This document shows, in pieces, positions 46,218 to 54,865 of a DNA stretch of 64,000 nt. This DNA is from Oceanobacillus saliphilus. Lineage in GTDB: Bacteria > Bacillota > Bacilli > Bacillales > Amphibacillaceae. Each line of letters starts with the position of its first letter. Positions within the stretch are counted from its first letter, which is position 1. Under the pieces are notes generated by a model that was given only the letters and a program-made list of their open reading frames with translations, made no database searches and was not told the DNA's origin. Location of the stretch: contig NZ_JALCZU010000001.1 of NCBI RefSeq assembly GCF_023522835.1, forward strand, positions 265,297 through 329,296. The letters run 5' to 3'. The translations under genes were made by a program, and so were the position numbers.

Positions 46218-48150
46218 AAGCCATCCCAGGCTCCCAGACGTGATCGTGATAGCTAACTTCATCCTTTACACTTAAATGACTCTCACTTATGCTCTGCTTT
46301 ACATCACGTGTAGCTGGAAACCATTCTCCTTCATGATTAAAATAATCTTTCAAGTTTCTTTGGCTTTCCTGCATATTAGCAGGCAGCCGACTGATTACAA
46401 CATGTACGGCATCTGCTTTGACCTCCGGGATGTACCGTTGATGCTCCTCCAAAACAGTGGGATTGATAACGATCAATCTATCTGTTTGAATCTTTTCACC
46501 GTATACAAGCATCTGTACCCTATCGCCATCCAGCAGTTGTCTAATGTCTCTCTTTATCTCTTTTTCTGCATTTAAATGATATTGATTCAACTGCACGAAC
46601 CCGATTCGACAATCCTTTTTCAAATAAAGCTCATGGATCATTTTCTTTTCGTCTGTGTCGATTGTTCTGAAATCTGTCGCAATCACGATGTTAAAGATGC
46701 GGCTTCCAGATGGCTTCGCTTCCCTGTTGGGCCACATTGGTTCAGGTACATGAAATGGTCTTGACTCCATTGGAAACGGGTACCGTAGTGACTGTGCTGT
46801 TTGATGATGATATTCCAGACTTTCAACATACTCTTTGCGCACTCCCATGAAAAATCCATTGTATCCGAATGCAGAACTACCGGTAAGGGAAGTGACGGAT
46901 TGTCTAGGTAACGATAAAGGTCCTGACTTCAAATCGACATAGCTATTTTTCCCGAAAACGTTAATAAGACGCCGTTTAAACTCGCCGTCTGCTGCAAAAC
47001 GGACACTATCCCAATAACCAACTTTCTCTAATACCGGTTCCCGTCTGAACATGATAGACGACATATTCGGGAATATATATTTACCTGGTGTTCCGCGACG
47101 ATATAGCTTTAAGTCTTCCGTTAAACGGGCGTGTTCTGACGTATTGGCAATCACGTGTTCATTTTTTATTAAATGGTTAACTTGGATTTCAAGTTTTTCT
47201 GCGTGAGACCAGTCGTCTGAATCATTGATTGTCACAAACTCACCTGACGCTTTTTGCAATGCGATATTACGGGCGACATATGGTCCGCTATTGACAGGGG
47301 TAGACAGTAATTTCACTCGTGAATCCTTTTCAGCATATTCCCGGATAACTGCTGCCGTCTGATCCGGACTGCAATCATCAACCGCGAGCAGTTCCAGATT
47401 CGTCCAAGTTTGCGAGAGAATAGACTCAATCGCAACCCTGATTCCACCTTCTGCCTTAAATGCCGGAAGGATAACAGAAACTTTTGGACCTTCCACGATT
47501 TTTCTGTTCATATCTAGCGTTCTCAGATCATCGTATTCCGGTTTTCTGTCTTCTGATGCAAATTCAATTGGCTGCAAGGTATAATTCGTCATTGCCCGAT
47601 TGATCCACTTGACACGCTCAGCGATATCATTTTCCAAATTAGCTGCTGCAAGGTATAAATCAGCATGTTGCTGCCGTTTCAGCATCTCATCAATGACATG
47701 CTTAGCCTTGTCCAACTCGTTACAAGTTTCATACAACTCAGCTCGAATGATGGCTATTCGTCTCAGCTGGTTCGCTTCTTTTTCGCCATGTGCTGCTGCC
47801 TCACTATACTCGAGTGCTTTCTTTGCATCTGCTTCCGTCAATTGATTCGCATGCCATAGCGTTAACTCCCACGCGGCAAGTCTTCTGAGTTGAGGGTCTT
47901 TGATGTTTTCAAAAAAATAAGTCAGTTCAGCAAGTGCTCTTTCCGTAAAACCCAAATTGTACAGGTGGTACTTTATCTGTTTCAGCTGCTGCCTTTGCTC
48001 CTGCTTTCTTCCCATTAGACGCTGCTTTATCTTTTTCTTTTGTTCATCTGTAAGAAGATTGAGCAGCGTTTTTCTCTGTTTTTCATTTAAAACGGTATAT
48101 AACAGCCAGTCAGCTGGACCTGTAATTGCTTTTTTTATTGTGCTAATCAT
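46207..48150 (-). CDS. Large GT2-family glycosyltransferase with helical N-terminus, copy 1
   Basis: 647 residues. A TPR-like helical region (about 45-210: YNLGFTERALAELTYFFENI) is followed by a GT2 domain (about 225-440): KVSVILPAFKAEGGIRVAIE, LLAVDDCSPDQTAAVIREYA, INDSDDWSHAEKLEIQ and SEHARLTEDLKLYRRGTPGK. The C-terminal domain (about 480-647) begins IFNIVIATDFRTIDTDEKKM. It is a paralogue of the next gene, which lacks nothing visible in the catalytic motifs, so the two may add different sugars or act in alternation. Its stop overlaps the start of that gene and it lies 25 bp after the TagH-like gene, linking polymer synthesis with export. Confidence 0.87.
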   Translation of the reverse strand: MISTIKKAITGPADWLLYTVLNEKQRKTLLNLLTDEQKKKIKQRLMGRKQEQRQQLKQIKYHLYNLGFTERALAELTYFFENIKDPQLRRLAAWELTLWHANQLTEADAKKALEYSEAAAHGEKEANQLRRIAIIRAELYETCNELDKAKHVIDEMLKRQQHADLYLAAANLENDIAERVKWINRAMTNYTLQPIEFASEDRKPEYDDLRTLDMNRKIVEGPKVSVILPAFKAEGGIRVAIESILSQTWTNLELLAVDDCSPDQTAAVIREYAEKDSRVKLLSTPVNSGPYVARNIALQKASGEFVTINDSDDWSHAEKLEIQVNHLIKNEHVIANTSEHARLTEDLKLYRRGTPGKYIFPNMSSIMFRREPVLEKVGYWDSVRFAADGEFKRRLINVFGKNSYVDLKSGPLSLPRQSVTSLTGSSAFGYNGFFMGVRKEYVESLEYHHQTAQSLRYPFPMESRPFHVPEPMWPNREAKPSGSRIFNIVIATDFRTIDTDEKKMIHELYLKKDCRIGFVQLNQYHLNAEKEIKRDIRQLLDGDRVQMLVYGEKIQTDRLIVINPTVLEEHQRYIPEVKADAVHVVISRLPANMQESQRNLKDYFNHEGEWFPATRDVKQSISESHLSVKDEVSYHDHVWEPGMAYDE

Positions 48151-48175
48151 TTATAGACACCACCATATCGTACAA

Positions 48176-49738
48176 TTATTCTTTTTCAGTTGCTTTTCTT
48201 TTATTGATGATTTTACTCCTTGGATTCGGTTTTTTATTATTTATGCCGAGTGACTCCCTATACTTTGCAACTGCTTCTTCCGCTGTTCCGTCAAAGCGGA
48301 CCTGGCCTCTTTCCATCCAGATTCCTCTCGTGCAGACTTTTTCCACAAAGTTCATACTATGAGAAACGATAATTACTGCTTTCGCATGTTCCATCATGTC
48401 CTGGATACGTTCACTTGCCTTTTGCTGAAATGCCATATCCCCTGTAGAGAGTGCTTCATCAATAATGAATATATCCGGTTTCAGAATGGCTGCAATACTG
48501 AATCCGAGCCTTGATTTCATTCCGGATGAGTATTGTTTGACAGGTTTATCAATTGCTTTATTTAACCCCGAGAATTCAACAATTTCGTCAAACTTGGATT
48601 CTATTCGTTTTTTGGGTATACCTAGCAGCATGGCATTAAGATAGACATTATCCCTTCCTGACAGCTGGGCGTTAAATCCTGTACCATAACCGAGAAGGGA
48701 CGAGGTTTCTCCCTTCAATTCAATGTTTCCTTCGTCAGGTCTAAGGATATTTGTCAGCACTTTACAAAGCGTACTTTTCCCGGCACCATTATGACCGATG
48801 ATCCCGACAACTTCCCCTTCTTTTATTTCAAAGTTAACATCTTTTAAGGCCCAGAATGTACCTGAATTAAGTTCAAAGGAAACGCCGACATTTTCTGCTT
48901 TTACGATCGTTCTATCTTTAATATCTGTCTCGGTTTTGTTTAGCTGCAGGCTTCTTTTTTTCCTTGGCGGTGCAGCTGGAACAGTAGCCTTATAATGTTC
49001 CACTACTTCTTTTGGATCACCAATCTCCCTGACATGTCCGCCGTCAATCCACATCAGTCTGTCGCAGTTTCGTTCGGCATAGCGCAAACTATGGGTGACG
49101 ATAATAACCATCTTAGCTTGTTTTACTAGTACTTTCATTTTTTCTGCAGCTCTTCTGCTAAATTTTGCATCACCAGTATTTAATGCCTCATCAAGTATAA
49201 GGATTTCCGGTTCCAGATGTGCTGCCACACTAAAGCCAAGTCTTGCCTTCATTCCGCTTGAGTAATACTTCATTGGCTGATCGATAAAATCTCCGATATC
49301 GGAAAAATCATGGATCTCGTCAATATAATGATTGATTAGCTCTTTGTTTATTCCGAGCATCATTCCATTCAAATAGACATTCTCGCGTCCGGTCAATTCC
49401 TTATTAAATCCCATACCGAATGAAAATAATGCTGTTACTTTTCCATCTACTTTGATATTTCCTTTGTCTTCCTGAAGAATGCCGGCGATGATTTTGCTTA
49501 GTGTTGTTTTCCCGGCGCCATTGGATCCAATTATTCCGAGAATTTCACCTTGGTGGCCTGTGAAATCAATGTCTTTTAATGGCCATACAGGTTCTTTCTT
49601 TTCTTTTCTGCCTTTAAACATTCCGAAAGCGAGTGATTTGATATCATCACGGTATCTGCTGTCTTCAAAGGAAACACCAATATTTTCAGCAACAATGACA
49701 TCTTCCTGCGATGCTGGCTGATTGTTTTTATTTTCCAT
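48176..49738 (-). CDS. TagH-like ABC transporter ATPase with two nucleotide-binding domains in one chain
   Basis: 520 residues from ATG 49738 behind AAAAGAGG; a longer frame to 49882 would run into a repeat element. NBD1 (about 10-260): GIIGSNGAGKTTLSKII, YSSGMKARLGFS, ILILDEALNTGD and VIIVTHS. NBD2 (about 275-510): GIIGHNGAGKSTLCKVL, YSSGMKSRLGFS, IFIIDEALSTGD and VIIVSHS. Walker A, signature, Walker B and His-switch are all intact in both halves, so both should hydrolyse ATP. Typical TagH and KpsT/Wzt relatives have a single NBD; the tandem form is unusual. With the permease at 50.2 kb it should export a lipid-linked polymer across the membrane. A 390-bp repeat element separates the two genes. 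Confidence 0.92.
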   Translation of the reverse strand: MENKNNQPASQEDVIVAENIGVSFEDSRYRDDIKSLAFGMFKGRKEKKEPVWPLKDIDFTGHQGEILGIIGSNGAGKTTLSKIIAGILQEDKGNIKVDGKVTALFSFGMGFNKELTGRENVYLNGMMLGINKELINHYIDEIHDFSDIGDFIDQPMKYYSSGMKARLGFSVAAHLEPEILILDEALNTGDAKFSRRAAEKMKVLVKQAKMVIIVTHSLRYAERNCDRLMWIDGGHVREIGDPKEVVEHYKATVPAAPPRKKRSLQLNKTETDIKDRTIVKAENVGVSFELNSGTFWALKDVNFEIKEGEVVGIIGHNGAGKSTLCKVLTNILRPDEGNIELKGETSSLLGYGTGFNAQLSGRDNVYLNAMLLGIPKKRIESKFDEIVEFSGLNKAIDKPVKQYSSGMKSRLGFSIAAILKPDIFIIDEALSTGDMAFQQKASERIQDMMEHAKAVIIVSHSMNFVEKVCTRGIWMERGQVRFDGTAEEAVAKYRESLGINNKKPNPRSKIINKRKATEKE

Positions 49739-49809
49739 ATTAAAACCTCTTTTATGATGGGCTTTTGTGATAGTTGTTGCTTTATACCCACACGATTGGT
49801 ATATAATGC

Positions 49810-50195
49810 GACGTCGGATAAGGTGCTTCGGCGACCGCTCTGGAAAATACACTGCGCTTTTCGCGGGCGGCTGGTGAGCCAACTTGCGCTAAAGCGCTGC
49901 GCTGTCTCACCGATGCCTCTGCTCCCGCAGAAGTCTCCATGTATTTCCCAGAGCTAGTTTGAAGATTGCTGCTAATACTCCACGCAGTAGCCGAAATAGA
50001 ATCATACAGTTTCACCAGTCCGGGTGAGCGGCGGGCGGTGACTCCTGCGGGAACAGCACGTGTCCGAAGACCCCGCAGAGTGGTTTTCTCGAGGAGGCTG
50101 AGGCCGTGCCCGCGGAAAGCATCCGCCCAGAGCGATCCCGGACGGCAGCAGAAGCACATATCTCCGGGATAAACCTAAGTTATGTCGCAGTTTAC
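49810..50195. repeat. MITE-like GC-rich palindromic element between the tagG-like and tagH-like genes
   Basis: The 512-bp gap holds a GC-rich element. Short terminal inverted repeats GTGCTTC (49823-49829) and GAAGCAC (50151-50157) are followed inward by GACCGCTCTGG and CCAGAGCGATC. Two large hairpins lie inside: 49837-49954 (GCTCTGG with CCAGAGC, inner GGTGAG with CTCACC) and 50018-50144 (GTCCGGG with CCCGGAC, inner CGGGCGG with CCGCCC). Sequences such as CTTTCCGCGGGCACGGCCTC and CCCGCAGGAGTCACCGCCC recur widely in Bacillaceae intergenic DNA. No open frame inside is supported. I saw no clear target-site duplication. Confidence 0.8.
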
Positions 50196-50250
50196 GGATT
50201 TTCGGTGGAACGAGTAACCGCAGTCCCACTTTTTCATAAAACAGCTTTTA

Positions 50251-51045
50251 TTATAAAGCTTTAATAATTTTATGTTCATTTTTGCTGTAGTAATAAAGCA
50301 TGAATATACCTAATGCCACAGAAATGATGAATATAACGAGAAGTGCCATCATGTTCGGTGTCTGGTGGTCGATTAAGATATCTCTGTAGGATGTAACCAA
50401 TATTGCCACAGGGTTATATTCCACCAATACTTTCAGCCAATCCGGCAGACGTTCGCTTCTTAATAACCTGGCACCTTCCCAGATGATTGGTGATGCATAG
50501 AAAAAGATACGAGTGACGTACGTAAGCAAGTTCTCGATGTCCCTTACAAATATAGTAATGTATGCGAGGAACAATCCTAACGCCAAATGAGCGATCAGCT
50601 GGATAAAGATGATCAACGGTAAATAAACAATATGCCAATCAGGCATTACACCATATATCACGAGAAACAACGCGATTACGATTAACCCAAAGGAGAAGTT
50701 AAACAATTGAGTCAGCGTAAACGATAATGGAAATAAAGACTTTGGCAAGTACACTTGATTAATGATGGAACTATATCTCAAGATCGACCTTGATGAAGAA
50801 CTTATACTTGTACTGATCCAGCGCCAGACTACTAGTCCAACAACAAGGAAGAGCGGATAGTTTTCGCCACCGCGTTCGAGTACGATAACAACCAAGAAAT
50901 AATAGACCAATACGTTTAGTAATGGGTCGAGCAGCCACCAGAAATAGCCTAGATAGCTATTTCGGTGTTCAGCTTTCAATCCGGATTTCACCAGATAGAA
51001 CAGCAAATCTTTCCTTTTTAACATTTCCTGTATATAATTTTTCAT
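50251..51045 (-). CDS. TagG-like ABC-2 permease of a polysaccharide/teichoic-acid exporter
   Basis: 264 residues from ATG 51045 (MKNYIQEMLKRKDLLFYLVK); a longer start at 51081 is possible. Six hydrophobic helices in the ABC-2 pattern. The N-terminal LKAEHRNSYLGYFWWLLDPL is the classic TagG/RfbA motif, and SPIIWEGARLL and YNPVAILVTSYRDIL are near the C-terminus. It forms the membrane channel for the polymer, driven by the TagH-like protein. It is co-directional with upstream glycosyltransferases (176-bp gap without a terminator), and a palindromic element separates it from its ATPase gene. Confidence 0.92.
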   Translation of the reverse strand: MKNYIQEMLKRKDLLFYLVKSGLKAEHRNSYLGYFWWLLDPLLNVLVYYFLVVIVLERGGENYPLFLVVGLVVWRWISTSISSSSRSILRYSSIINQVYLPKSLFPLSFTLTQLFNFSFGLIVIALFLVIYGVMPDWHIVYLPLIIFIQLIAHLALGLFLAYITIFVRDIENLLTYVTRIFFYASPIIWEGARLLRSERLPDWLKVLVEYNPVAILVTSYRDILIDHQTPNMMALLVIFIISVALGIFMLYYYSKNEHKIIKAL

Positions 51046-51221
51046 AAATACGATGACACCGCCTAGTATATAAACATACAACCAATTGATTCAGTTAATT
51101 ATGTTTACCCTTTAGTTTAATAATCAAATTACATATAAAGCAATATCACTACTTTATTATAATTTTAATATTATTTTTTATTTCACTTAATTATAATTAT
51201 ATTCATCAAAAATAATAGAAT

Positions 51222-51995
51222 CTACCGCTTCGTTCTCCACTTGATAAGATCCCTGATGGACCTTACTGCATAATGGGAGAAATACCAAATACTTTTAGGG
51301 AGACTCTGTTTTTCGATCTCTCTGAAAACATACCAGTTTCGTTTGGCTGCTTTCCATTTATTGCTCGAGATCGAGTTATCTACGAGCCTGTACTCCGCCA
51401 ATATTTCTGGTAAACCATATGCAAGGAAGCCATTCTTCGTAATCGTAAGCCAATAGACATAATCCTGTCTTGTCCGTATATTGACCATTTTCAAATTGCC
51501 GATTTTTTCCCTGTCAAGCATAACTGTAAGGCAACCGATGACACATCGCTTCATCAAGTCATCATAATTGACGGATTCAGGTGCCTCGCTCACAGCATTT
51601 GTCTTCGTTCCGTCTTCCAGTATTCGAACATATTTTGTGAAAGAAAAAGCAATTTCCTTCTCGCGCATAAAACTTAGCTGTTTCTCCAGCTTTTCCGGCA
51701 GCCACAAATCATCACTGTCAAGAAATGCAATATACTGTCCTTTTGCATTTTCCATTGCCGTGTTCCTAGCCACAGCGGAACCACTGTTTTCTTCCAAGAC
51801 GAAAAGTTTTATTCTTTTATCCCGCTCCATATATTCTTTCACAATTGAAGTCGTATTATCAGTGGAGCAATCATCCACGATAACCATTTCCCAATTCGAG
51901 TAGGTCTGATTTAAAACCGATTCAATTGTGTACCCAATAAATTTCTCCGCATTATAGGAAGGAGTAATTACTGAAATAAGTGGGTTGCGTTCCAT
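51222..51995 (-). CDS. GT2-family glycosyltransferase
   Basis: 257 residues. GT-A fold motifs: LISVITPSYNAEKFIGYTIE at the N-terminus, WEMVIVDDCSTDNTTSIVKE near 32, SGSAVARNTAMENAKG near 72, IAFLDSDDLWLPEKLEKQ near 88 with the DxD residues, and ISSNKWKAAKRNWYVFREI near 212. There are no membrane helices, so it is a peripheral cytoplasmic enzyme. Its start directly abuts the stop of the upstream GT4 gene, so they are co-translated. Donor and acceptor are unknown; it may build the linker or a side branch of the exported polymer. Confidence 0.9.
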   Translation of the reverse strand: MERNPLISVITPSYNAEKFIGYTIESVLNQTYSNWEMVIVDDCSTDNTTSIVKEYMERDKRIKLFVLEENSGSAVARNTAMENAKGQYIAFLDSDDLWLPEKLEKQLSFMREKEIAFSFTKYVRILEDGTKTNAVSEAPESVNYDDLMKRCVIGCLTVMLDREKIGNLKMVNIRTRQDYVYWLTITKNGFLAYGLPEILAEYRLVDNSISSNKWKAAKRNWYVFREIEKQSLPKSIWYFSHYAVRSIRDLIKWRTKR

Positions 51996-53156
51996 TTAAT
52001 CACCTATTCCTTCTTGTATACTACCAGTTTTTTCAATGTGAAGGAGTTCCCGGTACCAGGAAACGAGTTTTTTCTCCTCTGTCCCCCAATTCAATTCTTC
52101 CATCACAGCTCTTTTTCCGTTTTCCCCCATCTTTTTTGCTTCTTCTGGGTTATCTCTCAGATAGGAAATTGCCTGCCTTATTTCATTATCATCAAATGGA
52201 TTGACTGCAATTCCGCAATGATACGTTTCAATAAAGTTTTTCCAAACAGGGAAATCAGAGCAAATGACCGGTATTCCAGCGTTCATATACTCGAAAAATT
52301 TAGTCAGTTCCTTTTTCTTATAATGCTCTGTAGGTGGGAACAGCGCGATGCCTGCGAGCCAGTTCGTTTTTAAATATCGATCTTCAATCACTTCTTTTTC
52401 GATAAACTGGTCAATTCCCTCGATAATCAAATGATCCTTTTGATCCCCTGCCGCAGCATACATCTTCTCAGCAAGCTCACTTGGGCATTTACCTACAAAA
52501 TGCACCTGGACGCTTTCATCAATTAATGGAATTTTGGAGTGAAGCATTGCACCTCTTACAATGGATACATTACCAGTATACAATAATTTGTTTTCCGCTC
52601 GTTCTTTCCGATTGCTGTTCAGGAAGTTTTCGTTAATTGTAGGGTAATTGAGAATGCATTTTCCTTCAGGGTAAATATCTTTATAATATTTTTCGGCAAG
52701 ACAGAGTTCAAAATCCCGGGTGAAAAACTTCTCTATAAACTTATACGCAGAAGCAATCACTTTTCTTACGGGCATGCTCATATAATCCTTTTGTAAAATA
52801 CTCGTAATGTAATCTTCATGGACATCATAAATGACTACATTTCTTTTATTTTTCAATAGCCATGCAACAGGTAGAAGCTCCGGATCATGGAAGTGGTACA
52901 CATCAGCATTTAGTTTTTTGGCCTCTCTATATGCACGAAATGCCCCAAGTGTCATTCTTTTCAGCCTGCTATTGTATTTTTTTAATGGGATATGTCTGAT
53001 TGGTTTATCATCCGCTGTATGATTGTCACCTTCCTGGGCAATTAACGTAACATCAAAGCCCGCATTTTGCAGTGACTTGCATTCTTTATGATAGATACGT
53101 GGATCATATGGATGATGCACAGTTGTCAGCTGTACTACACGCTTTGGAGTATGCAT
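51996..53156 (-). CDS. GT4-family glycosyltransferase
   Basis: 386 residues, start at ATG 53156. The two-domain GT-B pattern is visible: an N-terminal part with VVQLTTVHHPYDPRIYHKEC and DVYHFHDPELLPVAWLLKNK, and a C-terminal part with KLLYTGNVSIVRGAM, FVGKCPSEL, LAGIALFPPTEHYKKKELTK and FFEYMNAGIPVICSDFPVWK, where the acidic residue of the E-x7-E region contacts the donor nucleotide. Family knowledge: GT4 retaining transferases use UDP- or GDP-sugars. It lies 34 bp after another GT4 gene. Donor sugar unknown; UDP-glucuronate or UDP-glucose from the adjacent genes are candidates by context. Confidence 0.9.
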   Translation of the reverse strand: MHTPKRVVQLTTVHHPYDPRIYHKECKSLQNAGFDVTLIAQEGDNHTADDKPIRHIPLKKYNSRLKRMTLGAFRAYREAKKLNADVYHFHDPELLPVAWLLKNKRNVVIYDVHEDYITSILQKDYMSMPVRKVIASAYKFIEKFFTRDFELCLAEKYYKDIYPEGKCILNYPTINENFLNSNRKERAENKLLYTGNVSIVRGAMLHSKIPLIDESVQVHFVGKCPSELAEKMYAAAGDQKDHLIIEGIDQFIEKEVIEDRYLKTNWLAGIALFPPTEHYKKKELTKFFEYMNAGIPVICSDFPVWKNFIETYHCGIAVNPFDDNEIRQAISYLRDNPEEAKKMGENGKRAVMEELNWGTEEKKLVSWYRELLHIEKTGSIQEGIGD

Positions 53157-53189
53157 ACTCCTTCATCTCCTGTTCACAAGTTATTTCTT

Positions 53190-54302
53190 TTAATAGTTCT
53201 GCTGAAATACTTTCTCGTATTTTTTAACAATCTTTTTTGCGTGGAACGTGCCGGCACGTTCCAGACCTTTTTGAATGGCATGATTCAATTGTTCTTCATT
53301 CCATGTCAGTGTTTCATATATTTTTTCGCCCAATGCGTTTACATCCCCAACTTCACACATTAACCCATATTCGCCATCATTCAATACTTCTTTGGCTCCA
53401 GGCTGTGCCTTCGTTGAAACAACCGGTGTCCCTGTAGCAAGTGCTTCCGCAAGCACATGACCGAAACCTTCTCGTTTTGACGACAGGACAAACACATCAG
53501 CTTGCTTGAAGTATATATAAGGATTTTGCTGAAATCCAAGAAAGTAAACTCTATCTGCAATATGTAATTCTTCTGCAAGGCTTTTTAATTCACTTTCCAG
53601 TTCTCCTTCACCAAGAATTATCAGTTTCGCATCGATCCGATTATTTACTTCCGCAAAAGCTCTGATTAAAGTCTCTTGGTCCTTATCTTTAACTAATCTT
53701 CCAGCCGTAATAATTATTTTTTCATGACCGGCAAAAATCGGCAGGTGATTTTTAGCTATCGTACCGTCGTTCATATCGCGCTCTATACTGTCTATATCTA
53801 CCGGATTGTAGATTACTTCTACCTTATCTGATTTAACTTTATAGCGATTAACAATATTTTCTTTAACGCCACTAGAGAGTGCTATTACTTTACTAGAAAG
53901 CTTATAAAGCAAGCCATAAATTCTCAGTTTCAGGTTGGAAGCAGGTGTGCCCCCAAGATATGCCGCTTCACGGACAATATTTTTTGCTCCACTAAAGGAG
54001 AAAAGATTCGCCAGTATCGCGATTGTATTGTAATTCGGAATCGTGCTGAATACGATGTGGGCACGTTGTTCTCTGATCACCTTTGCCAATGGGAAAATTG
54101 CTGACCTCAATCGCTTTGTCTTCAGTTTGATAAATTTTATTTCCGGGTCTAGGTACTGTTCATAATTCCCGTCATAATCTAATGTAACCAAAACCGGATT
54201 AAATTTGGTACGGTCTATATTATTTAGGATGTTCAATAATGTACGTGCTGCGCCACCTGCACCCATTTGATAAATAAAAAATATAATTCGTTTCTTTTCC
54301 AA
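53190..54302 (-). CDS. GT4-family glycosyltransferase
   Basis: 370 residues from TTG 54302. I prefer this start because AAAGGATGA lies at the right distance and the protein then begins MEKKRIIFFIYQMGAGGAAR, the normal N-terminus of the family; a GTG at 54404 would add 34 unrelated residues. GT-B motifs: GAGGAARTLLNILNNID, VIALSSGVKENIVNRYKV, VIYNPVDIDSIE, IITAGRLVKDKDQETLIRAF, FLGFQQNPYIYFKQADVFVL and SKREGFGHVLAEALATGTPV with the E-x7-E donor site. Peripheral cytoplasmic enzyme, first gene of the glycosyltransferase-exporter run. The 560-bp region upstream has a structured element and a terminator. Confidence 0.9.
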   Translation of the reverse strand: MEKKRIIFFIYQMGAGGAARTLLNILNNIDRTKFNPVLVTLDYDGNYEQYLDPEIKFIKLKTKRLRSAIFPLAKVIREQRAHIVFSTIPNYNTIAILANLFSFSGAKNIVREAAYLGGTPASNLKLRIYGLLYKLSSKVIALSSGVKENIVNRYKVKSDKVEVIYNPVDIDSIERDMNDGTIAKNHLPIFAGHEKIIITAGRLVKDKDQETLIRAFAEVNNRIDAKLIILGEGELESELKSLAEELHIADRVYFLGFQQNPYIYFKQADVFVLSSKREGFGHVLAEALATGTPVVSTKAQPGAKEVLNDGEYGLMCEVGDVNALGEKIYETLTWNEEQLNHAIQKGLERAGTFHAKKIVKKYEKVFQQNY

Positions 54303-54550
54303 TATACAGTCATCCTTTGTAAGGCAATTCATTTTAGAAGACTTGGCATTCGCCAAACCTTTTGCAAATGTGTTGATTGTCTTATGCAGATAGGCATGTT
54401 TCACCTTTCTTACCTGCTAAAAAATCGTAATTACACTGAACGAATTATAACATAGCATAATGAATAAATAAATTGTCGAAATGATTACAAAAGCGCAGGC
54501 GACTGGTCAGAAAGCGTTGTTTAAATAAGGAAGCGGAAAGCGCATGGTTT

Positions 54551-54630
54551 TGTTGCCAGTGTTTATGACGGCAGCTTCTACGACGGATTGGACGTAGCTG
54601 TTTATGTAACTCCATTTATTACTGGCAACA
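54551..54630. other. 80-bp branched inverted-repeat element
   Basis: TGTTGCCAGT (54551-54560) and ACTGGCAACA (54621-54630) are perfect 10-bp arms. Inside, AGCTTCTACG and CGTAGCT pair, giving a multi-stem fold. It sits in a 563-bp gene-free gap between the GT4 gene and ugd. The adjacent 54480-54550 sequence has two GCGCA/AAAGCG motifs of dispersed-repeat style. Confidence 0.55.
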
Positions 54631-54652
54631 TTTTATGCTTTTTTGCTTTTAC

Positions 54653-54685
54653 AAAAAGGGATCTGATATACTCAGATCCCTTTTT
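54653..54685. terminator. Strong bidirectional intrinsic terminator
   Basis: AAAAAGGGATCTGA and TCAGATCCCTTTTT form a perfect 14-bp stem with a 5-base loop. On the minus strand it lies 180 bp after the ugd stop; A/T tracts flank both sides. The stretch 54690-54865 has no gene. Confidence 0.9.
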
Positions 54686-54865
54686 CCGGCTGTTCCTCAT
54701 CGGACTTTATATCAAATATGATGAAAGTCTATCAGTTAATCTAATGACAACATAAGCAATGTATCTCAGCCCTCTTAGTTCTACTATGCCTTATTTTTCA
54801 ATTTCACTACTTTGCGAAAGGTTTTATCCCGCACTAGCGGGACATTTTGAAGCCTGAGTAACGCT

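Noticed and set aside
46218-46262. Longer N-terminus for the second large GT2 protein
   Set aside because: It would overlap the preceding gene by over 50 bases; the ATG at 46217 forms a normal short stop-start overlap.
49782-50229. Open frames of 70-125 codons in the gap between the permease and ATPase genes
   Set aside because: They lie entirely in the GC-rich palindromic element, overlap each other on both strands and lack ribosome sites.
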